46,434 nucleotides of DNA from positions 1 to 46,434 of the forward strand of contig JAGAHX010000052.1 of NCBI GenBank assembly GCA_017626845.1. The letters run 5' to 3'. Below, piece by piece: positions 39,821 to 46,434 of the stretch. A model generated the notes under the pieces. That model was not told the DNA's origin, made no database searches, and was given only the letters and a program-made list of their open reading frames with translations. Position numbers and translations under genes: made by a program. The stretch's first letter is position 1, and every line of letters starts with the position of its first letter. Source of the stretch: Bacillota bacterium (lineage in GTDB: Bacteria; Bacillota; Clostridia; Peptostreptococcales; Anaerovoracaceae).

Positions 39821-41278
39821 ATGAAGAGAATGACAAAAATCGCGGTCCTGGTATTGGCCATGTGCGTCATGGCAGCGGGCCTGATCTTTGCGGAGAACGC
39901 TGAAGGGGATGGCGAGACCGCGGAAGAACCTGCGTCGCAGACGCTGTTGACGGACGACAGCACCTATCTTTGGATCGGTCTGCAGTACGGCAGCAGCGCA
40001 GTAGACCGGATCACGGTCAAGAGCAGCAGCGGGTTTCTCATCGTCAAAGGCAATAACAAGGGCTGGACCGAGACCGATATCACGACGGACAGCACGACGC
40101 TTACGATCGTGCCTTCCGGGGGTCAGGCGACCGTTGTCGACGAGAACGGAACGACGATCCTTGGCGGCATGGGCAACGGCGGCTATATTCTGATGAGCGC
40201 CGCAGAAGATCCGGAAGACCGGCTGATCACCATCAACGGCAGCCGCTACCGGGACGGTGCGACGGCGACGGTCACCGGAGGCAAGCTCAACGTCATCAAC
40301 GTCATCGAGCTGGAACACTACGTGCGGGGCGTCGTCGCCAACGAGATGGGCTACACATATCCGCTGGAGGCGCTCAAGGCGCAGGCGATCGCTGCGAGAA
40401 GCTACGGCTTTATGTCCATCAACAAGCACAAAAACTACGGTTTCGACCTCTGCACCACCCAGGACTGCCAAGTGTACCGGGGCTACGTGTCCGAACACGA
40501 CAGCACGGATCAGGCCTGCGCAGAGACGGAGGGGCTGGTGCTCACGTACGACGGCAAGATCGTCGAGACCTATTATTACGCCTACAGCGGCGGAGCCACG
40601 CTCAACAGCGAGGACGTGTGGATGAATGCGCTGGGGTATTGCCGCGGCAAGGTAGACGAATACTATTCGGACTACCGCTGGGCCGTCCACTATACGATGG
40701 ATGAGCTCACCCAAGAGATGGTGAACCGGGGCAAGAACATCGGCGACGTCCAGAGCGTGCAGATCACGAAGCGCCATTCCACCGGCGCCGTGGCGGAGGT
40801 CACCTTTGTCGGAACGAAGGGGTCTGCTGCTATCACCAAGAGCACGATCCTGTCCGCGCTGGGGCTCAAGTCGTTTATGTTCGCCATCAACGACGAGCAG
40901 TTCGTCTGGAATAAGGACGGCATGGCCACGGTGACGGACGCATCCGTCAGCGTCATCGGTGCCAGCGAACAGGACGACGGCGTAAAGAGCGTTTCCGTGA
41001 TTGGCGCAGACGGCGGCGTTTCGACCGTCTCTGCCTCGGATCTGCGCATCTCTAACGGCACCATGGTCTCCATGCCCCAGGGCACGGTGAGCCCGGGATG
41101 GACGGACAGCCCCGTGAGCAGCGACGTGGTCTACATCGCCGGCAGCGGCTGGGGCCACGGCGTCGGCATGCCCCAGACCAGCGCGCGCAACATGGCGGAT
41201 CTGGGCTTTAACTGCGAACAGATCCTGAAATATTACTACGAAGGGACCGAGATCGGCAATATCGCTGATTTCCAATGA
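39821..41278 (+). CDS. SpoIID/LytB-domain protein
   Basis: The 485-residue protein has an N-terminal signal peptide (KRMTKIAVLVLAMCVMAAGL, then FAENAEG), a beta-rich region and a SpoIID domain from about residue 150. The domain shows LEHYVRGVVANEMGYTYPLE, ALKAQAIAARSYGF, AETEGLVLTYDGKIVETYYY and the end motif GSGWGHGVGMPQTSARNMAD. SpoIID is a lytic transglycosylase acting on denuded glycans during engulfment; LytB enhances amidases. A gene of this kind between ruvB and queA is common in Clostridia, so it does not by itself prove sporulation. GAGGGGGAACGG precedes the ATG. Confidence 0.9.
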   Translation: MKRMTKIAVLVLAMCVMAAGLIFAENAEGDGETAEEPASQTLLTDDSTYLWIGLQYGSSAVDRITVKSSSGFLIVKGNNKGWTETDITTDSTTLTIVPSGGQATVVDENGTTILGGMGNGGYILMSAAEDPEDRLITINGSRYRDGATATVTGGKLNVINVIELEHYVRGVVANEMGYTYPLEALKAQAIAARSYGFMSINKHKNYGFDLCTTQDCQVYRGYVSEHDSTDQACAETEGLVLTYDGKIVETYYYAYSGGATLNSEDVWMNALGYCRGKVDEYYSDYRWAVHYTMDELTQEMVNRGKNIGDVQSVQITKRHSTGAVAEVTFVGTKGSAAITKSTILSALGLKSFMFAINDEQFVWNKDGMATVTDASVSVIGASEQDDGVKSVSVIGADGGVSTVSASDLRISNGTMVSMPQGTVSPGWTDSPVSSDVVYIAGSGWGHGVGMPQTSARNMADLGFNCEQILKYYYEGTEIGNIADFQ

Positions 41279-41281
41279 TAA

Positions 41282-43442
<2,161 letters not shown>

Positions 43443-43443
<1 letters not shown>

Positions 43444-44600
43444 TGGATATCTGCCAAATCGCTGAAAAATGCGGCGGCTGCACCTATCAGGGCACCGCTT
43501 ACGAACAACAGTTAAAGGAAAAAGAAGGGGCCGTTCGCGGCCTTCTTTCGTCTGCGGGGTTTGACCCGTCCATCTGCCAGCCCATCGAACCCTGTCCGGA
43601 TGTCTACCGTTACCGCAACAAGATGGACTACACCTTCGGCGATGAAGTGAAGGACGGCCCGCTGCAACTGGGGATGCACCGCAAGAAGCAGTTCATGTCC
43701 GTGGTCAATGCGGACGTGTGCCAGATCGTGCCGGAGGACTTCAACCGCCTGCTGGATGCGACGCTGCAGTTCTGCCGGGAGAAAGGGTATACGCATTACC
43801 ACCGTAAGCGTCACGAAGGGCTGCTGCGGCAGCTGATCTTGCGCCGGGGCGTGCGGACCAAACAGATCCTGGTGAACATCGTGACCAGCGAAGAGGCGTT
43901 TGATGAGGCAGGCTACATAAATTTTATTCTGTCTCTTTCTCTGGATCATCAAATCTGCGGCATCCTGCACACGGTGGATGAGAGCCTGTCCGATGCCGTA
44001 AAACCTTCTGAAATCAGGGTTTTATGGGGTTCGGACCACTACGAGGAAGTCGTGCTGGACCTGAAGTTCGACGTGGGTCCGTTCTCGTTCTTTCAGACGA
44101 ATGTACCCGCAGCGGAGCGTCTGTATCGCGATGCCATTTCCTTGATCGACGGCATCGAAGGCAAAACGGTCTACGATCTGTACTGCGGCACCGGTACGAT
44201 TACACAGGCCATGGCGACGAGGGTTGGACAGGTCTATGGCGTGGAGATCGTGGAGGAGGCGGTGGAAGCAGCCCGGACGAGCGCTGCCCGCAACGGCCTG
44301 TCCAACTGCGAATTCATCTGCGGCGACGTGCTGAAGGTGCTGGACGAGATGCCGGCAGAACCGGATGTGATCGTCGTTGACCCGCCCAGAGCCGGCATCC
44401 ACCCCAAAGCCATGACGAAGATCTGCTCCTATGGGGTCAGCCAGATCGTCTATATCTCCTGCAATCCCAAGACGCTGGTGCAGAATCTGCAGACCGCGGC
44501 GGAGGCCGGCTACGAGATCTCCTACCTGAAGCCTTATGATAATTTCCCGATGACCAGCCACATAGAGACTATCGTGTTGCTGCAAAAGTTGAACTCGTAG
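43443..44600 (+). CDS. 23S rRNA (uracil-5-)-methyltransferase, RlmD/RlmCD (RumA) family
   Basis: The 385-residue protein is a SAM-dependent RNA uracil C5-methyltransferase. The iron-sulfur cysteines begin at once (CQIAEKCGGCTYQ, Cys4, Cys10, Cys13, probably Cys94 in NADVCQI). The catalytic domain has SFFQTNVPAAERLY, YDLYCGTGTITQAMA, DPPRAGIHP and the nucleophile cysteine motif YISCNPKTL. The N-terminal TRAM domain present in many homologues is missing. ATG 43443 is used because it overlaps the tgt stop; the open frame back to 43239 is non-coding overlap with tgt. In Firmicutes such enzymes modify U747 and/or U1939. Confidence 0.92.
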
Positions 44601-44731
44601 AAATCCTTTATTTTAAGCACTTTTACGAGCATTTCACCTTCGGTGAGACCGAGCGGCCTGCGCGCGGAAAACGCCTCGAAAAGAGTCCCGTGTGGCTATA
44701 GCAATAGAACTCGTCACTGTAGGCACAATAC

Positions 44732-44760
44732 TTGAGGACTTATAGACAATAGAATATCAC
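44732..44760 (+). promoter_or_regulatory. Probable promoter of the RepA-like gene
   Basis: TTGAGG (44732-44737) and TATCAC (44755-44760), each four of six to consensus, are spaced by 17 bases. The transcript would begin near 44767 and run straight into the hairpin at 44770. Confidence 0.45.
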
Positions 44761-44769
44761 GTTGATTAT

Positions 44770-44814
44770 GGACGTTTATTTTCTGCATTTCGCAGTAAGT
44801 AAGCGTCCTTTTTT
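44770..44814 (+). terminator. Leader terminator/attenuator upstream of RepA-like gene
   Basis: GGACG (44770-44774) pairs with CGTCC (44804-44808), TTTATT with AAGTAA (one G-T pair), and CTGC (44783-44786) with GCAG (44792-44795), followed by six T residues. It lies 32 bases before the RepA-like ATG, between promoter and gene, the position of an attenuator. Confidence 0.7.
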
Positions 44815-44846
44815 GTTGCAGAGAAATGAGGAAAGGAGGAGAGCAG

Positions 44847-45248
44847 ATGGAGTTTGATTATTTCTACGGACCGGAAGACGCCGAGCAGTATCAGTTCTAC
44901 CGGATCCCGAAGCTGCTGATCACCAGTGAGCAGTTTAAGGATATATCCGTTGAGGCGAAACTTCTGTACGGTCTGATGCTGGACCGGCTCTCTTTATCGA
45001 TAAAGAACGGATGGTTCGATACGCTCAACCGGGCGTACATCATCTACACCATTGAGGATGTCATGGAAGATATCATCGGCAACGGTGAGCAGTATTATTC
45101 CTTCAAGGAGAACAGTGTGATGCCGATCGGAACACAGATGTTTGCCAGAGATCCGGCGGAGATCAAGTTTGAGAATGTCGCAGAATCTGTCGTTTCCGAG
45201 AAGAGAGGACCCTATTCTCAATGGATACAGGGTTTTTACTATATCTGA
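44847..45248 (+). pseudogene. Truncated RepA_N-type replication initiator (plasmid/ICE remnant)
   Basis: The first 75 or so residues (MEFDYFYGPEDAEQYQFYRI, then EAKLLYGLMLDRLSLSIKNGWFDT and YIIYTIEDVMEDI) match the N terminus of replication initiator protein A of low-GC Gram-positive plasmids and integrative elements. After about residue 76 (base 45075) the similarity stops and an unrelated tail of 57 residues follows to the stop, so only the DNA-binding head of the protein remains. AAAGGAGGAGAGC precedes the ATG at 44847. No relaxase, integrase or conjugation gene is in the window. Codon use and lower GC than the neighbours fit an acquired origin. Confidence 0.72.
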
Positions 45249-45335
45249 AATTGTTCACCCGCGACCTCCGGGTTTGAATCCGCGGGGTGATCGGGGGGTG
45301 AAATTTCTAAGATTCACACAGTCAAATGCAATTAA

Positions 45336-45431
45336 ATGGGAAATGAGTTCTTTAAGACCAAGTTTGATACCGCCGAAAGAGCCTGTAACGAAGTCGCTTC
45401 ATTCTTCCTTCTGTGGTATGATATAAAATAA
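45336..45431 (+). CDS. Possible small ORF, 31 residues
   Basis: ATG at 45336 opens a 31-codon frame (MGNEFFKTKFDTAERACNEV, then a hydrophobic ASFFLLWYDIK). The composition looks protein-like, and the DNA lies between the RepA remnant and the membrane protein gene. No ribosome binding site is seen, and a stop stands directly upstream in frame, so it may equally be a remnant of a mobile-element gene. Its 3' end runs through the TATAAA-type promoter sequence of the next gene. Confidence 0.22.
   Translation: MGNEFFKTKFDTAERACNEVASFFLLWYDIK
45417..45429 (+). promoter_or_regulatory. Possible -10 region for the membrane protein gene
   Basis: TATGAT overlaps TATAAAAT in 45417-45429, about 56 bases before the ATG at 45485. 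No clear -35 hexamer stands at the right distance. Confidence 0.35.
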
Positions 45432-45484
45432 TCGGAATTTCATGAACCGAAACATGGAAAGCGCAAGAAAAGAGAGATTGTATT

Positions 45485-46372
45485 ATGGAAAAGAGAAGCG
45501 CATTGAGAAGATTTACGGACAAGTTATATGGTGGAATCAACCTGACCTGGCCCGGCATCATCCTGTATGCCGTCGGAGCGGCGGTTTTAACCACTGTTTT
45601 TCTGGTTCTCCCGATCTTTCATGGCACGTCCTTTGTGCGGATGGGCGAGACCTTGGAGGCATGGATCTTTTTCGCTGTCATTATCATCGCGAACGCCAAA
45701 AGCCCTCTGGACTCGGCGCTTAAGACCTTTGTGTTTTTCCTGATCAGTCAGCCGCTGATCTATCTGCTCCAGGTCCCGTTTTCATGGCAGGGCTGGGGAC
45801 TGTTTCAGTACTATAAGCATTGGTTCATTCTGACGCTGTGCTCGTTTCCTGCCGCGTATATTGGCTGGTACATCAAGAAAAAGAACTGGCTCAGTCTTCT
45901 CATTCTGATGCCGGTGCTGATTCTTTTGGCCTATCTCTGCGAAGACGGTCTGAAACACGTGATCCATCAGTTTCCGAGCCTGCTGATCATGGTCGTGTTT
46001 TGTGTCCTGCAGGTGTTTCTCTATCTCTATACTTTTACAGAGAAGGCATCGCAGAAGATTATAGGAGCGCTTGTACCGGCCGCGGTCATTGCGGTCATGC
46101 TGCTGCTCCCCAAGAACGTTGACTTTTCTTCGAGTCAGTTTCTCCCCGATAACGCCGTATTGACAGAAAATGCAGAAGTGACTGTCGATAATACCGGGAT
46201 CGCTGACATTTCGGTTTCGGGTACCGGGGAAGACAGTACGGTTCTGATTCAGGCGCACGCTTACGGCGACACCTCATTCACCATAATAGACGATGACAAG
46301 GAGTACCAGTACAATCTCCGTATTTATGAGGATGATTTAGGCACCAGCCAGATCGATATTACAGCCAAATAG
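45485..46372 (+). CDS. Multi-pass membrane protein of unknown function
   Basis: I do not recognise this 295-residue protein. It has a short basic N terminus (MEKRSALRRFTDKLYGG), then about seven hydrophobic helices (roughly 20-44, 58-74, 80-98, 110-128, 134-150, 164-184 and 192-210), and a soluble C-terminal part of about 85 residues (from 212) rich in Asp, Thr and Val that looks like a small beta-sandwich. With seven helices and a basic cytoplasmic start this tail would face outside. AGAGAG precedes the ATG. It stands next to the RepA remnant, so it may be accessory DNA. A small cell-surface or sensor role is possible but unproven. Confidence 0.72.
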   Translation: MEKRSALRRFTDKLYGGINLTWPGIILYAVGAAVLTTVFLVLPIFHGTSFVRMGETLEAWIFFAVIIIANAKSPLDSALKTFVFFLISQPLIYLLQVPFSWQGWGLFQYYKHWFILTLCSFPAAYIGWYIKKKNWLSLLILMPVLILLAYLCEDGLKHVIHQFPSLLIMVVFCVLQVFLYLYTFTEKASQKIIGALVPAAVIAVMLLLPKNVDFSSSQFLPDNAVLTENAEVTVDNTGIADISVSGTGEDSTVLIQAHAYGDTSFTIIDDDKEYQYNLRIYEDDLGTSQIDITAK

Positions 46373-46409
46373 ATTGACACAAAATAAGGAAGGCTATTGA
46401 TAGACAACT

Positions 46410-46434
46410 ATGGAGAAGAAGGTACTGTACATCA
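46410..46434 (+). CDS. Possible start of a truncated gene at the window edge
   Basis: ATG at 46410 opens a frame (MEKKVLYI) that runs off the end of the window. AAGGAAGG lies 16 bases upstream, which is too far for a good ribosome binding site, so the start and even the reading frame are uncertain. Too little is visible to propose a function. Confidence 0.25.

Noticed and set aside
45255-45300. Second T-arm-like stretch (GGGTTTGAATCC) after the RepA remnant
   Set aside because: The flanks do not pair into a T-stem or acceptor stem; similarity is limited to about ten bases.

Overview
The window is 46.4 kb of chromosome from a Gram-positive, GC-rich, probably anaerobic member of the Firmicutes, most likely class Clostridia. 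The pointers are RNase J followed by a YlbF-family gene, Asp23, a nusB-xseA-xseB-ispA-dxs-tlyA run, ruvCAB followed by a SpoIID-type gene and queA-tgt, the RbgA GTPase, an argR-recN pair, and a Gram-positive type LexA operator (GAAC-N4-GTTC). MutL carries its own endonuclease motif, as in lineages without MutH. Frequent TTG/GTG starts and tight gene overlaps fit. Genus cannot be fixed from this sequence alone.

Layout. 0-3.7 kb: RNase J, YlbF-like protein, Xaa-Pro aminopeptidase and EF-P, with an EF-P promoter buried in the aminopeptidase 3' end. 3.7-8.1 kb: an imperfect inverted-repeat element, then eight tightly packed genes: three unrecognised small proteins, an esterase-like hydrolase, a nitroreductase, a LUD-domain protein, a VanX-type dipeptidase and a DIP1984-type coiled-coil protein. 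8.1-10.2 kb: a candidate structured RNA with a tRNA-like T-arm, a GNAT acetyltransferase, a 26-residue membrane peptide and MltG. 10.2-26.2 kb: a long co-directional housekeeping block covering envelope stress and antitermination (Asp23, NusB), a TsaD-like paralogue, exonuclease VII, isoprenoid synthesis (IspA, Dxs), TlyA, mismatch repair (MutS, MutL), MiaA, an intact tyrosine recombinase, a MATE transporter and a PLP lyase. 26.2-29.9 kb: an SOS-controlled YneA-like division inhibitor under two LexA boxes, a DppA D-aminopeptidase, a DUF6054-like protein, a series of hairpins, and, on the minus strand, a flavin reductase and a LysR regulator. 29.9-35.3 kb: a RocB-like M20 peptidase, a Xer-family protein that has lost its catalytic residues, ribosomal protein L19 with a structured leader, a GNAT protein, an AEC transporter and RbgA. 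35.3-37.5 kb: recN and argR on the minus strand. 37.6-44.6 kb: ruvC-ruvA-ruvB, a SpoIID/LytB protein, queA, tgt and a 23S rRNA uracil methyltransferase. 44.6-46.4 kb: the 5' part of a plasmid/ICE-type RepA gene behind its own promoter and attenuator-like hairpin, then an unrecognised multi-pass membrane protein.

Functional themes are RNA turnover and modification (RNase J, YlbF, TlyA, MiaA, QueA, Tgt, uracil methyltransferase), DNA repair and recombination (XseAB, MutSL, RecN, RuvABC, Xer, with SOS control at yneA), cell envelope (MltG, VanX-like, YneA, SpoIID) and peptide or D-amino-acid turnover (PepP, VanX-like, DppA, M20 peptidase).

The most interesting items are the Xer-like protein lacking the nucleophilic tyrosine, the 8136-8254 tRNA-like structured region, the 3754-3930 inverted-repeat element, the doubly operated yneA without an adjacent lexA, and the short membrane peptide ahead of mltG. 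No CRISPR array, rRNA operon, canonical tRNA or complete insertion sequence was seen.
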